From Candidatus Fermentibacteraceae bacterium (GTDB taxonomy: Bacteria; Fermentibacterota; Fermentibacteria; Fermentibacterales; JCC-6): DNA of 64,000 nt. Below the pieces are notes generated by a model, which saw only the letters and a program-made list of their open reading frames with translations, did not search any database and was not told the DNA's origin. Location of the stretch: positions 1-64,000 of the forward strand of contig JAMOUX010000013.1 in the NCBI GenBank assembly GCA_027067855.1. The letters run 5' to 3'. This document shows, one piece after another, positions 51,318 to 61,481 of this stretch. Every line of letters begins with the position of its first letter. Within the stretch, counting starts at the first letter, position 1. The translations under genes and the position numbers were made by a program.

Positions 51318-52393
51318 AGATACTCCATCTGGCGCCCCAGGATTACACCGGGACCATAAGGTTGTTCGTAAGGGGACACCGGGAACTGGGTCACGAAAGC
51401 AGACTGGTAACTTTCTATAGGGCTCCCAACAGGTACGAAGAAGACGTATGCCTGCACCTGCCCTTCGTGGGACCTCAGAAGTGGTTGCTGATCCTGAAGA
51501 AGCTGATCGGGGCCGGAAGCCTGCGGGTTCCGTACACCGGAACCCGGGAACGGATTTTCTGGAGTCCCGGTCCCTTGGAAAGGGTACTTCTGGGTATCAG
51601 GGATCTTGCGTGGAAACCGATGGTGAACAAGGCTGCACGCGAGTACGGCCTCTGGGATTATGATATCTACCACCTGGAGGGAGGGATGAGTTTTTATCGC
51701 GACGGGAGGGATATGCTGGAGCTGAAGAGGGCCGGCAAAAAGATAGTTTCATACTATCACGGCCTGGGGCTCCGCATGAGGGGTGCCATACGGCCGATCT
51801 GGGAAATGACGGACCTGAATCTCACGTGCGAGTTCGACCTTTACCTCAGGTACCCGGAACTGGATTACCTGTTCCTGCCCTTCGACGCTTCTTCCATGCC
51901 TCCCAGGGTTTCCGACGACGACGACGTGAAGGTGAGAATATGCCATGCTCCCAGGATAAGGTCGGTGAAAGGTACCGAGTTGATCCTGGAAGCGGTTGAG
52001 TCGCTTTCCAGGGACTTGCCGGTGGAAATGGTCCTCATAGAGAACAAGACCAACGCCGAAGCGCTGCGATTGAAAGCGACTTGTCACATCACCGTGGACC
52101 AGGTTGTCGACGGGAACATGGGTTACGGAGTGAATTCACTGGAGAGTCTTTCCATGGGTATAGCCACTGTGACCAATCTTTCACCGGAATACAGGAATTT
52201 CATTCCCGACCACCCCTTCCACCTTACTTCTCCCGAGACGTTGAAGCGGGATCTCAGGGAACTGGTCGTAGATCGCCAGTTGCGAAAAAGCCTGGCCGCC
52301 GCCGGCTCTCCCTGGGTCCGCAGAAGGCATCACTGGTTGTCCGTGGCCCGCGAGATGCATTCCATCTACAGGAGGATGGGATGGGAAAAGTAG
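51314..52393 (+). CDS. Glycosyltransferase, family 4-like (GT-B fold)
   Basis: A 359-residue cytoplasmic transferase. It opens with VKILHLAPQDYTGTIRLFVR. The C-terminal donor-binding half has VRICHAPRIRSVKGTELILEA, VEMVLIENKTNAEALRLKATC and GVNSLESLSMGIATVTNLSPEY, a GT-B pattern in which the usual E-x7-E is modified. It starts with GTG in a GTGA overlap with the previous gene. The sugar is unknown. Confidence 0.8.
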   Translation: MKILHLAPQDYTGTIRLFVRGHRELGHESRLVTFYRAPNRYEEDVCLHLPFVGPQKWLLILKKLIGAGSLRVPYTGTRERIFWSPGPLERVLLGIRDLAWKPMVNKAAREYGLWDYDIYHLEGGMSFYRDGRDMLELKRAGKKIVSYYHGLGLRMRGAIRPIWEMTDLNLTCEFDLYLRYPELDYLFLPFDASSMPPRVSDDDDVKVRICHAPRIRSVKGTELILEAVESLSRDLPVEMVLIENKTNAEALRLKATCHITVDQVVDGNMGYGVNSLESLSMGIATVTNLSPEYRNFIPDHPFHLTSPETLKRDLRELVVDRQLRKSLAAAGSPWVRRRHHWLSVAREMHSIYRRMGWEK

Positions 52394-53814
52394 AGACCGG
52401 ATCGACGACGCACGGCAGGGACCTTTCCAGGGAAACTCTTTTTTATGCTTCCGCCATGATCTTCAGCGGGTTGGTTCAGGTCGCTTTCCTTCCGTTCATC
52501 TCGAAATACCTGGAGGCGGACGAAGCCGGAGAACTGGGAATTCTTCGCATGATCGCCGAGGCGATAGCCGGAGTCGTCGTGCTGGGACTTCCCACCGCCC
52601 TGGTAAGGGCGTGGCAGAGAACCGACGTTCCCAGGGCGGTGCTGGCCCGGGGGTTGCTGTTCCCGGTGGTTCCCTCCGTGCTTGCGGCGCTTGTGGTGGT
52701 TCTGTCGAGGAATGTTCTGGCCGAAATCTTCAGCCTGCAGAATGCCGATTACCTGTTTCACGCCGTGTTGCTGGGTGTCGGCATAGCGTATGTACAGATA
52801 GCCCTCGCTTTGCCCAGGGCGGAAGGTCTGGCGGGCAGGTACCTGCTTATGCAGCTGGCCAGGGGTCTGCTTTCCCTTGGATTGCTCGCGGTCTTTCTCA
52901 CCGGGACCGCGTTGCCGCCGATACCTTCCTTCATGGTTTCCAGGTGGCTGCCGTCCGTATTACTTGCCGTTTTCGCATCCGTCATGATGTGGCGCAGGAC
53001 GTCCGATTCGCCCCGGGATTTCTCCGGAGGGAATGTTACCGGCGAATTGCTGAGGTTCAGCCTTCCCCTGGTGCCCGCGACCCTTTCCATGATAGTGCTC
53101 TCGTCCGCGGATATGTTCATGCTCAGGAGTATTCATCCGGACCTTTCGGAGAGCGGTTACTACGAGTGGGCCAGCAGGGCGGGGATGGTGCTGATGCCGC
53201 TGATAATAGGATTTAACATGGCGTGGAAGAGATTCATATTCCGCAAGAGGGATACGGGCGGTACTCTGGGCGAACTGGGCAGGGCGGGTATGATCTTCAT
53301 GGTCATGGTGAACTGGGCGGCGCTGATGCTGGCGATGTCCGCTTCGTGGTTGGTGCCCCTGGTGGGCGGTGCGGATTACCTTCCGGCGGCGCGGGTTCTT
53401 CCCACTCTTGCGGGAGCCACGGCCATGTACGGATTGTTCCTCGTCTCCCAGACCGGATGCCTGCTTACGGGACAGACGGGTTTCATAGCGTGGATGACCT
53501 TGTTCGGAGCGATTTTGAACATAGGCTTCAACTTGCGGCTGATTCCGGTGGCCGGAGCATTGGGTGCGGCGTTCGCCACTATGGCTACCAATCTGTTTAT
53601 GGCCCTCAGCCTGTTCTGGATAGGCAGGAAGATTTTCCCGGTCGATTTCCTGGTGGTGACGGCGATGGTGCTGCCTCCGGTGGTTTTCGGCTTCCTCGCG
53701 GAGTTGGGTATGGAATGGAGAATGACCCTGGTGCTGGCAGGTACTTTGGTGACGGTTATGGTGCTCCTTCGCATGCGCGTGTCGGAAAAATACGACAGGA
53801 AGGCTGAGGCGTGA
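52381..53814 (+). CDS. Polysaccharide flippase, Wzx/MATE-like (MOP superfamily)
   Basis: A 477-residue protein with 12 to 14 hydrophobic helices. It should flip undecaprenyl-linked glycan units across the inner membrane. Family traits are the N-terminal ...LSRETLFYASAMIFSGLVQVAFLPFISKYL helix, with the acceptor-like text ADEAGELGILRMIAEA, and GLFLVSQTGCLLTGQTGFIAWMTLFGAILNIGFNL in the second half. The ATG at 52381 follows AGGAGG by 4 bases and lies inside the end of the previous gene. Confidence 0.87.
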   Translation: MGKVETGSTTHGRDLSRETLFYASAMIFSGLVQVAFLPFISKYLEADEAGELGILRMIAEAIAGVVVLGLPTALVRAWQRTDVPRAVLARGLLFPVVPSVLAALVVVLSRNVLAEIFSLQNADYLFHAVLLGVGIAYVQIALALPRAEGLAGRYLLMQLARGLLSLGLLAVFLTGTALPPIPSFMVSRWLPSVLLAVFASVMMWRRTSDSPRDFSGGNVTGELLRFSLPLVPATLSMIVLSSADMFMLRSIHPDLSESGYYEWASRAGMVLMPLIIGFNMAWKRFIFRKRDTGGTLGELGRAGMIFMVMVNWAALMLAMSASWLVPLVGGADYLPAARVLPTLAGATAMYGLFLVSQTGCLLTGQTGFIAWMTLFGAILNIGFNLRLIPVAGALGAAFATMATNLFMALSLFWIGRKIFPVDFLVVTAMVLPPVVFGFLAELGMEWRMTLVLAGTLVTVMVLLRMRVSEKYDRKAEA

Positions 53815-54752
53815 ATCCCCTGATATCCGTTCAGATACCGGTAAGGAACGGTGGTCGGAATTTCCGGCGCTGTCTCGACAGCCTGATCGCGCAGGATACC
53901 GGCGGAGCGCCGTGGGAACTGGTGATAGTGGACGATGGAAGCGATGTGCCGGTGGTGGAAACGTATTCCCTGGAATTCCCGGAGAACGTGGACGTAAAGG
54001 TCCTGAGACGGGAAGGTCCGGGCAACAGGCCCGAGGCCAGGAACGAGGCCTGGCGGAATGCCGCGGCTCCGCTGTCCCTGCTTTCCGACGGCGACATACT
54101 CTTTTCCGAAGATACCCTCAAACGGCATCTCGAGAGGCATTCCCGGGGAGGAATCGACGTCCTCATGGGGGCGAGGGTGGACGCGTGGAGGAAGAATGCC
54201 ACCCCCTGGCAGAGATGGTTCGACGGCAGGGGCATGGGAGACGGGCCCCCGGGGATTTTCCCGGGAAGGTACCTGGTAACCGGCAATCTCAGCATGAAGA
54301 CAAACCTGCTCAGGGATACCGGTGGATTCGATCCCGCGATAGACAAGTACGGCGGAGAGGATACGGAGTTCGGAATAAGATTGCAGCAAATGGGAATTTC
54401 CATGTATTGGGATCCGGCCGTCAAGGTGTATCACCTTGACGATGTCACCGTTCGGAAGTACTGCAGTAAAATGATGGAGTTCGGCGGTTCCGGGTTGAAA
54501 TACATTCTCCGTAAGCACCCCGCGGCGGCCGGAATGCTGGGTAGCGATTGGATCCGTCCCGTTTTCTCCACTCCCGCCCGGCCCTCCGCCGTCCTCATGC
54601 GCCTGCTGTGCAGGCTCGCCCTGTGGCCGCCTTTTTACGGGATGATCCTGAGATGGATGGAAATTTTCGGCAGGCCGTCATTCCTCTTTACCTACCTTTC
54701 GGTGGGTGCGTGTCTCATCGGATTGAAGAGCGGAAATTTCGAAGATGAATAA
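53811..54752 (+). CDS. Glycosyltransferase, family 2, with C-terminal membrane-associated region
   Basis: A 313-residue GT-A enzyme. The donor site is ISVQIPVRNGGRNFRRCLDSL, LVIVDDGSD and SLLSDGDILF (D-x-D). The acceptor-side motif is GGFDPAIDKYGGEDTEFGIRL, with the E-D base. Residues 240-305 are hydrophobic and basic (LMRLLCRLALWPPFYGMIL) and probably lie on the membrane. It starts with GTG overlapping the flippase stop. Confidence 0.86.
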   Translation: MNPLISVQIPVRNGGRNFRRCLDSLIAQDTGGAPWELVIVDDGSDVPVVETYSLEFPENVDVKVLRREGPGNRPEARNEAWRNAAAPLSLLSDGDILFSEDTLKRHLERHSRGGIDVLMGARVDAWRKNATPWQRWFDGRGMGDGPPGIFPGRYLVTGNLSMKTNLLRDTGGFDPAIDKYGGEDTEFGIRLQQMGISMYWDPAVKVYHLDDVTVRKYCSKMMEFGGSGLKYILRKHPAAAGMLGSDWIRPVFSTPARPSAVLMRLLCRLALWPPFYGMILRWMEIFGRPSFLFTYLSVGACLIGLKSGNFEDE

Positions 54753-55680
54753 GGAAATCCGGAGACTTTTCCGGGAAAAGTTTCCCGGGGCCGTATTCAT
54801 AATAGAACTGAGTGATTTCACTACCTGGAAGATAGGAGGTGCGGCCGTCTCAGTGACCGCCTCTTCCCCGGGGATGCTTGCGGATGTCATCGGGGTGGCC
54901 GGTGAGGCCGGTGTTCCATGGTTCATCCTGGGCCGGGGCTCGAACGTCTTGGCCCCCGACGGGGAATGCGGTTCGCTCCTGATCAGGCTGGGCGGATCCA
55001 TGGCCGGCCGGTCATGGGAATGCGTTCCGGAGGGTTGGCTTCTCTCCTGCGGTGCGGCTGCGCGTCTTCCTTCCCTCGCCGGGGCGTCTTGCAGCCGCGG
55101 TGCGGCGGGACTGGAGTTCGCGGTGGGTATACCGGGAAGCGTGGGCGGCGCCGTGTTCATGAATGCCGGGGCATACGGTTCCGCCTTTTCCGATCTGGTG
55201 GATTCCGTCGAGGTGTTGGATTCCATGGGGGCCAGGCGTATTTTTTCGGTTGAGAATTGCGGATTCGGATACAGGTCCAGCAAGTTCATGGATGGTGATG
55301 TCGTCATAGTGGAGGCGAAGTTGCGATTGTCCCGGGGTGACCCGATGGAACTTCGCCGCCGGGCTGCGGAAATCCTGGATGAGCGCCGGCGGAAGTTTCC
55401 ACTGGAATACCCCAATGCGGGAAGTGTGTTCGAAAAACCGGATGGAGGCGTACCTCCGGGCAGGCTCATCGAGGAAGCCGGGCTCAAGGGCAGGACGGTC
55501 GGAGGAGCCATGGTTTCGAGGAAGCACGCCAATTTCATAGTCAACATGGGTGGCGCACGATCGTCGCACGTGCGGGAACTCGTCGAGATCGTAAAGGAGA
55601 AAGTGCTGGAACACGGTGGTGTGATGCTTCGCGAAGAAATACGGTACATCGACGGAAAGCGGATCCGTCATGACGTCTGA
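54745..55680 (+). CDS. murB: UDP-N-acetylenolpyruvoylglucosamine reductase MurB
   Basis: FAD- and NADPH-dependent enzyme making UDP-N-acetylmuramate for peptidoglycan. The 311-residue protein has the type II MurB pattern: TTWKIGGAA, FILGRGSNVLAPD, EFAVGIPGSVGGAVFMNAGAYG, FGYRSSKF, NAGSVFEKPDGG, PPGRLIEEAGLKG and VSRKHANFIVN. The catalytic Ser and the C-terminal Glu (LREEIRYIDG) are present. Finding this core gene inside a surface-glycan operon is unusual. It overlaps both neighbours by 8 to 11 bases. Confidence 0.95.
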   Translation: MNKEIRRLFREKFPGAVFIIELSDFTTWKIGGAAVSVTASSPGMLADVIGVAGEAGVPWFILGRGSNVLAPDGECGSLLIRLGGSMAGRSWECVPEGWLLSCGAAARLPSLAGASCSRGAAGLEFAVGIPGSVGGAVFMNAGAYGSAFSDLVDSVEVLDSMGARRIFSVENCGFGYRSSKFMDGDVVIVEAKLRLSRGDPMELRRRAAEILDERRRKFPLEYPNAGSVFEKPDGGVPPGRLIEEAGLKGRTVGGAMVSRKHANFIVNMGGARSSHVRELVEIVKEKVLEHGGVMLREEIRYIDGKRIRHDV

Positions 55681-56599
55681 ACGTAGCCTGGACGGGCCGG
55701 TGCTGGTGACGGGAGCCGGGGGATTCGTCGGACGGTACCTTATGAAAGAACTGGAATTGGGTCGCGGAGACTACGCGACGGATGTGGATGATTCCTTCGA
55801 TGCGCCGGAAGATGTGAAAAAAATAGCCTGGAAACTTCCGTGCGAGGCTCCTCCGGAGATGGGGGAAGTGAAATACGTGGTTCACCTGGCCGCGGTGAGT
55901 TCCGTGTCCGCTGCGGAGCGGAACGTCGAAACCGCTTATCGTGTGAACCTGGAGGGGACCTTGTCGGTGTTGGAGTACGTGGCGAAGCGTTCTCCCGGGG
56001 CCCGGTTCCTCCTGGTCAGCTCTTCCGAGGTTTACGCTCCGGCTCCGGAACCCCTGAATGAGGAAGCGGCGGTCGCGCCGGCCCGCGTTTACGGTCGCAC
56101 CAAGGCCGCGGCCGAATCGGTCGCATTCACGTTCGCCGGAGTGCTGGGCCTCGACCTGGTGGTGGCGAGACCTTTTCCCCATTTCGGTCCCGGACAGTCG
56201 GAGCATTTTGCATTGCCCTCCTTCTGCAGAAGGATACTGGAGGCCAGGCGAAGCGGGAAAAAAGTCATCAAGGTGGGCAACATCGCTCCGGTCAGGGATT
56301 ACACCTACGTGACGGACGTGGTGAAAGCCTACCGCATGATATTGATGAAGGGGGTTCCGGGAACCGTATATAACGTTTGCACGGGAAAGGGAACCAGCAT
56401 GGAGGAAATGGTGGGTATCCTGGGCAGGGTTGCGGATATCGATTTGAAGCTGGAGGTTGATCCCGAACTGTATCGGGACGCTGACGTAGAATTCCAGGTG
56501 GGCGATCCTTCCAGGATGCTGACACTGGGATGGAAACCGGAGATCGACGTGGAGGAGGGTTTGAAAATGCTCTTCTCGTGGAAGGAAGCCAGGACATGA
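55670..56599 (+). CDS. NAD-dependent nucleotide-sugar epimerase/reductase, GDP-6-deoxymannose reductase-like
   Basis: A 309-residue extended SDR enzyme. The NAD motif is VLVTGAGGFVGRYLM; the active site is SSSEVYAPA with YGRTK (Y-x3-K). The region ARPFPHFGPGQSEHFALPSF resembles GDP-4-keto-6-deoxymannose reductase (Rmd), which makes GDP-rhamnose. The exact substrate is not decided by sequence alone. It starts inside the end of murB. Confidence 0.85.
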   Translation: MTSERSLDGPVLVTGAGGFVGRYLMKELELGRGDYATDVDDSFDAPEDVKKIAWKLPCEAPPEMGEVKYVVHLAAVSSVSAAERNVETAYRVNLEGTLSVLEYVAKRSPGARFLLVSSSEVYAPAPEPLNEEAAVAPARVYGRTKAAAESVAFTFAGVLGLDLVVARPFPHFGPGQSEHFALPSFCRRILEARRSGKKVIKVGNIAPVRDYTYVTDVVKAYRMILMKGVPGTVYNVCTGKGTSMEEMVGILGRVADIDLKLEVDPELYRDADVEFQVGDPSRMLTLGWKPEIDVEEGLKMLFSWKEART

Positions 56600-58770
56600 T
56601 TCTGTTTATGTTGCTCGTCGTCTCGTTCACGGGGGCGGTTTCCCAGTGGGACCATTTCACCCATTTCGGCGGTGTGAATGCCATCCTGCTGCGGAACGAC
56701 GTACTGACGGCGGCTACCACGGGCGGGATGGCATTCGGGCATGTGCACCAGGGGGTGTTGTACTGGGATTCGACCTGGGTGAGCCCCGGCGAACTCTCGA
56801 TCAGTGACGCAAGATGCATGGCGGTGGACCGGAAAGACAACCTGTGGATCGGGACGAAAGGGGGAGGTATCGACGTCGCCCTGGCGTCCGGAGGTTTCCG
56901 ACACTACGGGCAGCTCGAAGGATTACCCGTTTCGTTACAGATCAATTGTATACTGGCTGATTCGGTGATATGGGCCGGAACCACCGAAGGGCTCTGCATC
57001 AAGGAGCTGGGATATTTCGAAAACTGGAACACCCTCTCCACCGGCGGCGGCTTGCCGTCGAACGTGGTGAATTGTGTTGCAATGGTGGATTCCGGACTGT
57101 TTGTCGGAACCACGTCGGGCCTTGTGATGCTCCGGGCTGGAGCTTCCCCGAAAGATCCGGCCTCCTGGGTTACTTACCGCGAGTTGAAGAATTCCATCGT
57201 TCAGGATGTGCTGGTGCACGGGGATACGGTCTGGGCGGCCACGACGGCGGGAATCTACATGATGATCGGCGATTCCACCTGGACCATGGACGAGGAGTAT
57301 CCTTACAACTCCCCGATGTCCCTGGCATGGGGATGGGGCAAGCTGGCGGCGGGAGACCGGGGCAGGGTTTCCGTACTGGACGGGGGAACCTGGATACCGG
57401 GTTCGGAGGACCTGGGCGCCCAGGTGGTGGAGGACATATGCTGGTTATCGGAAGACGTCCTGCTCATTGCACAGTACAACGATTACGCCGTGGACAGGGC
57501 ATCCGGTAACGGCGTAGGGATCGGATACCTTGATTCCTGGGTGTCATCCCGCCATCCGGGGGCTCCTTCGAACGACTTGCGCTCGGTGACCGTGGACACC
57601 CGGGGGGATGTATGGGTTACTTCCAACATGAGAGGAGCATCGGTTCTTAGCGACGGTTCATGGCACGATTTCCTGGGACAGCTTCAGAACGTCGCCCAGG
57701 TGTTCGCATGCTCCGCCGACGATTCGGGCGGGGTTTTCATCGCTCCCTATCATCACGGCATCACCTGGGTTAACTGGAAGGGGACACCCGGTGCCGATGA
57801 CGATGAGATCATACATTTCGATGCTTCTAACAGCGGGTTGCTCAACGACCAGGTGATGGAGATATCCGTGTCACCTTCGGGCGAGGTCTGGTTCGCCCAC
57901 GAGCCTTACTGGGAGACTCCCTCCGAACCCAGCGGAGTGAGCGTACTGTCATGGGTTTCGGGAGAGGAGGACACGGCGGTCTGGCGGAATTTCCAGCCTT
58001 CCGACGGATTGCCTTCGGGGATCGTTAAGTCGGTGGAACCGTCAGGTGAGGTATACGCGGCCTGGATGGGTACCCAGGGCGGATTGGCGCTCGGAGACGT
58101 TCGTTCCGGCGAGGTACGGCGCCTGTTCACGAGTTCCTCGGGATTACCTGCGGACGAGATACTTTCCCTGGCCATGTCCAGGGACGGTAAATTGTACGTG
58201 GGCACTGCGGCGGGTCTGGCGGTTTTCGATACGGTCACCGGCAGCCTGGATGAAGTGGAGCAGGTGACGGGAAACGTGACCATGTTGTGTTTCGACAACC
58301 TGTCGACTCTTTGGTCAGCCGGCGGAAACGGGTTGTTCAGGATATTTTCCGACGGGGATATTGAAACGTATAACACGACGAATTCACCTCTTCAGTCCCT
58401 GGACGTGAAGTACGCTGCCTGTGATCCCGGGGAGGGTTACCTCTACCTCGCAACCGATCACGGCCTGTGGCGGCTTCACCTGGAACAGGGTATCGGAGGT
58501 GAGACGAAGACGGCGGTGGTTTACCCCAATCCGTTCGTTCCCGGGATTCATCGTGTTCTGGGAGTGGCCGGGATACCGGATACTCCCTTCGACTTCAGCC
58601 TGTTTGACCTGGCGGGTTCCCTTGTATATGAGTCGCATTCCCGGAACAGGGATGACTTCGCCTGGGACGGCATGGACATGAATGGTAAGCCGGTGCCCTC
58701 GGGTACCTACATAGTGAGAATAACCCAGGACGGAACCCTGCGGCTGGTGAAACTGGCCCTGGTGAGATGA
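56596..58770 (+). CDS. Large exported beta-propeller protein with FlgD-like sorting domain (paralog)
   Basis: A 724-residue paralog of the protein at 46819-49062, sharing blade text (NLWIGTKGGGIDVAL, VIWAGTTEGLCI, VWAATTAGIYMM) and the unusual stretch ...HHGITWVNWKGTPGADDDEIIHF with its counterpart. The signal peptide is MILFMLLVVSFTGAVS. The C-terminal sorting domain has FSLFDLAGSLVYESHS and WDGMDMNGKPVPSGTYIVRI. The ATG overlaps the epimerase stop (ATGA). Its place among glycan genes suggests a surface-bound or glycan-decorated protein. Confidence 0.82.
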   Translation: MILFMLLVVSFTGAVSQWDHFTHFGGVNAILLRNDVLTAATTGGMAFGHVHQGVLYWDSTWVSPGELSISDARCMAVDRKDNLWIGTKGGGIDVALASGGFRHYGQLEGLPVSLQINCILADSVIWAGTTEGLCIKELGYFENWNTLSTGGGLPSNVVNCVAMVDSGLFVGTTSGLVMLRAGASPKDPASWVTYRELKNSIVQDVLVHGDTVWAATTAGIYMMIGDSTWTMDEEYPYNSPMSLAWGWGKLAAGDRGRVSVLDGGTWIPGSEDLGAQVVEDICWLSEDVLLIAQYNDYAVDRASGNGVGIGYLDSWVSSRHPGAPSNDLRSVTVDTRGDVWVTSNMRGASVLSDGSWHDFLGQLQNVAQVFACSADDSGGVFIAPYHHGITWVNWKGTPGADDDEIIHFDASNSGLLNDQVMEISVSPSGEVWFAHEPYWETPSEPSGVSVLSWVSGEEDTAVWRNFQPSDGLPSGIVKSVEPSGEVYAAWMGTQGGLALGDVRSGEVRRLFTSSSGLPADEILSLAMSRDGKLYVGTAAGLAVFDTVTGSLDEVEQVTGNVTMLCFDNLSTLWSAGGNGLFRIFSDGDIETYNTTNSPLQSLDVKYAACDPGEGYLYLATDHGLWRLHLEQGIGGETKTAVVYPNPFVPGIHRVLGVAGIPDTPFDFSLFDLAGSLVYESHSRNRDDFAWDGMDMNGKPVPSGTYIVRITQDGTLRLVKLALVR

Positions 58771-58795
58771 GATTTATTCGACGAAAGAGAGTGAG

Positions 58796-59530
58796 ATGAA
58801 AGGAGTGGTTCTTGCAGGTGGCCTGGGAACGAGGTTGAGGCCTCTCACTAGCATAACCAACAAGCATCTTCTTCCGGTTTATGATCAGCCCATGATTTTT
58901 TATCCGTTGCAGAAGTTGGCCGACGCCGGGATACGGGAAGTAATGCTGGTCACGGGAGGGAACAGCGCCGGTGATTTCCTTAGGTTGCTGGGAGACGGCT
59001 CCGATTTCGGTTTCCGGACCCTGAACTACGCCTACCAGGTTAAAGAAGGAGGAATCGCGGAAGCCATAGGCCTCACGAGAACCTTCGTGGGTGGCGACAG
59101 GTTCGTGGTGATTCTCGGGGACAATATTTTCGAGAGTTCCCTGGCGGGAACCGTTAAGGCCTTCGAACGACAGCCCGGAGGTGCCAGGATCCTGCTGAAG
59201 GAAGTAGACAACCCCGGTGATTACGGGGTGGCCGAATTACGGGGAGACAGGGTGGTTTCCATCGAGGAGAAGCCGAAGAATCCCAAGAGCAACTATGCCG
59301 TTATAGGCGTGTACATGTACGATAGTACCGTCTTCAACATTATAAACGACCTCGAGCCGTCGGCCAGGGGTGAACTGGAAGTTACCGATATAAATAACGC
59401 TTATCTCCGTGCCGCGACCCTGCATGCCGATATCCTGGAGGGATGGTGGGCCGACTCCGGCTGCAGCATCGACGGGTTGCTCCAGGCGGGGATAATGGCG
59501 AAGAAGCTCAGGATGGACGGTTCCCGATGA
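58796..59530 (+). CDS. rmlA: Glucose-1-phosphate thymidylyltransferase RmlA
   Basis: Makes dTDP-glucose from dTTP and glucose-1-phosphate. The 244-residue protein has the nucleotidyltransferase motif MKGVVLAGGLGTRLRPLT, LLPVYDQPMIFYPLQKL, VILGDNIFES, the PGDYGVAEL signature, VSIEEKPKNPKSNYAVIGVYMYD and the terminal WWADSGCSIDGLLQAG. It belongs to the short (about 240-residue) archaeal/Gram-positive-like form. First of three nucleotide-sugar genes. Confidence 0.93.
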   Translation: MKGVVLAGGLGTRLRPLTSITNKHLLPVYDQPMIFYPLQKLADAGIREVMLVTGGNSAGDFLRLLGDGSDFGFRTLNYAYQVKEGGIAEAIGLTRTFVGGDRFVVILGDNIFESSLAGTVKAFERQPGGARILLKEVDNPGDYGVAELRGDRVVSIEEKPKNPKSNYAVIGVYMYDSTVFNIINDLEPSARGELEVTDINNAYLRAATLHADILEGWWADSGCSIDGLLQAGIMAKKLRMDGSR

Positions 59531-60552
59531 GACTCCTGGTGACCGGGGGAGCCGGGTTCATAGGAAGCAACTTCGTCCGGGGAGTATACCGGTGGAAACC
59601 AGGCTGGACCGTCACGGTGCTGGACAAACTCACGTATGCCGGAAGGCTTGAGAATCTGGACGACGTAAAGACCGAAGAAGGATTCAGATTCCTGAAGGGA
59701 GACATCTGCGATCCTTTCTCCGTGGCGGAGGCCATGGAAGGTTGCGACGCGGTGGTGAACTTCGCGGCCGAGACCCACGTGGACAGATCCATAGAAGATG
59801 CGGCCTCTTTCGTACGCACCGATGTGGAAGGCGTAAGGGTGTTGATGGAGGAATTCCGCAGGAAAGACAGGGCGCTCTTCCTTCAGGTTTCCACCGACGA
59901 GGTTTACGGTAGCGTGGAGCACGGAAGTTCCAAAGAAATCCATAAACTGGACCCCAGGAGTCCGTATGCTGCGTCCAAGGCCGGGGGGGAACTGCTTGCC
60001 ATGAGTTACTGGACGACTTACGGCGTGCCGGTGGTGGTAACCAGGGCTTCGAACAACTACGGTCCCTTCCAGTACCCGGAAAAGCTCATCCCCCTCTTCA
60101 TAACCAATGCTATGGACGGAGAGCCGCTCCCCCTTTACGGAGACGGTATGAACGTGAGGGATTGGCTCTACGTGGATGATCACTGCAAGGCGCTCTTGAG
60201 AATACTCGAGAAATCCGGGCCGGGAAGAATTTACAACGTGGGTGCCGGCCAGCTTTTCACGAACCGCGAGGTTACTTCGGCTATACTGGAGGCCACCGGC
60301 GCTCCCCGAAACCTCGTCAGGTACGTTGATGACAGGCCGGGACACGACCGAAGGTATTGCCTGGACGTGACTCTCATGGAGGAGGAACTGGGATGGAAGG
60401 CGGAAACGCCGTTTCGTGAAGGGCTTGCCATGACTGTGGAATGGTACCGCAGGAACAGGAACTGGTGGGAGGTCATCAAGTCCGGGGAGTTCCGGGAATA
60501 CTACAAGACCATGTATTCCGGGCGCCTGGAACGTTCGGGAGGATACCGGTGA
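59527..60552 (+). CDS. rmlB: dTDP-glucose 4,6-dehydratase RmlB
   Basis: Converts dTDP-glucose to dTDP-4-keto-6-deoxyglucose. The 341-residue SDR enzyme has [16 protein letters not shown], the substrate loop [22 protein letters not shown] (Asp-Glu catalytic pair), [45 protein letters not shown] and [11 protein letters not shown]. Every family hallmark is present. It overlaps rmlA (ATGA). RmlC and RmlD are not in the window, so the final sugar is not fixed. Confidence 0.96.
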   Translation: MRLLVTGGAGFIGSNFVRGVYRWKPGWTVTVLDKLTYAGRLENLDDVKTEEGFRFLKGDICDPFSVAEAMEGCDAVVNFAAETHVDRSIEDAASFVRTDVEGVRVLMEEFRRKDRALFLQVSTDEVYGSVEHGSSKEIHKLDPRSPYAASKAGGELLAMSYWTTYGVPVVVTRASNNYGPFQYPEKLIPLFITNAMDGEPLPLYGDGMNVRDWLYVDDHCKALLRILEKSGPGRIYNVGAGQLFTNREVTSAILEATGAPRNLVRYVDDRPGHDRRYCLDVTLMEEELGWKAETPFREGLAMTVEWYRRNRNWWEVIKSGEFREYYKTMYSGRLERSGGYR

Positions 60553-61481
60553 AGATACTGGTGACGGGTGGAGCCGGATTCATAGGCAGCCATTTATGTG
60601 ACAGGTTGCTGGATGACGGTCACGAGGTGATGGCCATGGACAACCTTATAACCGGTTCCGTCGACAACATCGCCCACCTGGCCGGAAGAAGCGGGTTTTC
60701 TTTTATTCGGCACGACGTTACCGACTATATTTTCGTGGCCGGGGAGCTTGATTTCGTGTTTCACCTGGCTTCGCCGGCGAGTCCCGCGGACTACATGGCC
60801 TATCCCATTCAGACCCTGAAGGTGGGTTCCCTGGGTACGCACAAGGCCCTGGGCTTGGCCCTTGCGAAGGGAGCGGGATTTTTGCTGGCGTCCACCAGCG
60901 AAGTGTACGGTGATCCCCTGGTTCATCCTCAGCCTGAGGGTTACTGGGGAAACGTGAACCCGGTGGGTCCCCGGGGAGTGTACGACGAGGCGAAGAGGTT
61001 CGCAGAGGCGATGACTTTCGCATACAGGCGGTACCACGAGCTTGATGCCAGGATAGCAAGAATCTTCAACACCTACGGACCGAGAATGAGGTCCGACGAC
61101 GGAAGAGTCGTTCCCACGTTCATAGGACAGGCCCTTGCCGGGGAGAATTTGACCGTTTTCGGCGACGGAAGCCAGACCAGGAGTTTCTGTTACGTAGCCG
61201 ATACCGTCGACGGTCTCGTGAAACTCATGGAATCCGATTTCGCCGGGCCGGTCAACATAGGTAATCCAAGGGAGATGACCGTTGCGGAGTTTGCAAGGTT
61301 CGTCCTGGATACTGTAGATTCCAGCAGCTCGATTGCGTACAAGCCCCTTCCGGTGGACGACCCCAAGGTCAGGAGGCCGGACATATCCCTCGCGAGGGAG
61401 AAACTGGGGTGGTTACCCAAGATTTCTCTTGAGGAGGGAATGGCACATACCGTGGAATATTTCAGGAACAGGCGGAAGTAG
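60549..61481 (+). CDS. UDP-glucuronate decarboxylase (UDP-xylose synthase-like)
   Basis: A 310-residue SDR enzyme that turns UDP-glucuronate into UDP-xylose. UXS hallmarks are [86 protein letters not shown] and [23 protein letters not shown]. It starts with GTG in a GTGA overlap with rmlB. It supplies a pentose for the surface glycan. Confidence 0.92.
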   Translation: MKILVTGGAGFIGSHLCDRLLDDGHEVMAMDNLITGSVDNIAHLAGRSGFSFIRHDVTDYIFVAGELDFVFHLASPASPADYMAYPIQTLKVGSLGTHKALGLALAKGAGFLLASTSEVYGDPLVHPQPEGYWGNVNPVGPRGVYDEAKRFAEAMTFAYRRYHELDARIARIFNTYGPRMRSDDGRVVPTFIGQALAGENLTVFGDGSQTRSFCYVADTVDGLVKLMESDFAGPVNIGNPREMTVAEFARFVLDTVDSSSSIAYKPLPVDDPKVRRPDISLAREKLGWLPKISLEEGMAHTVEYFRNRRK

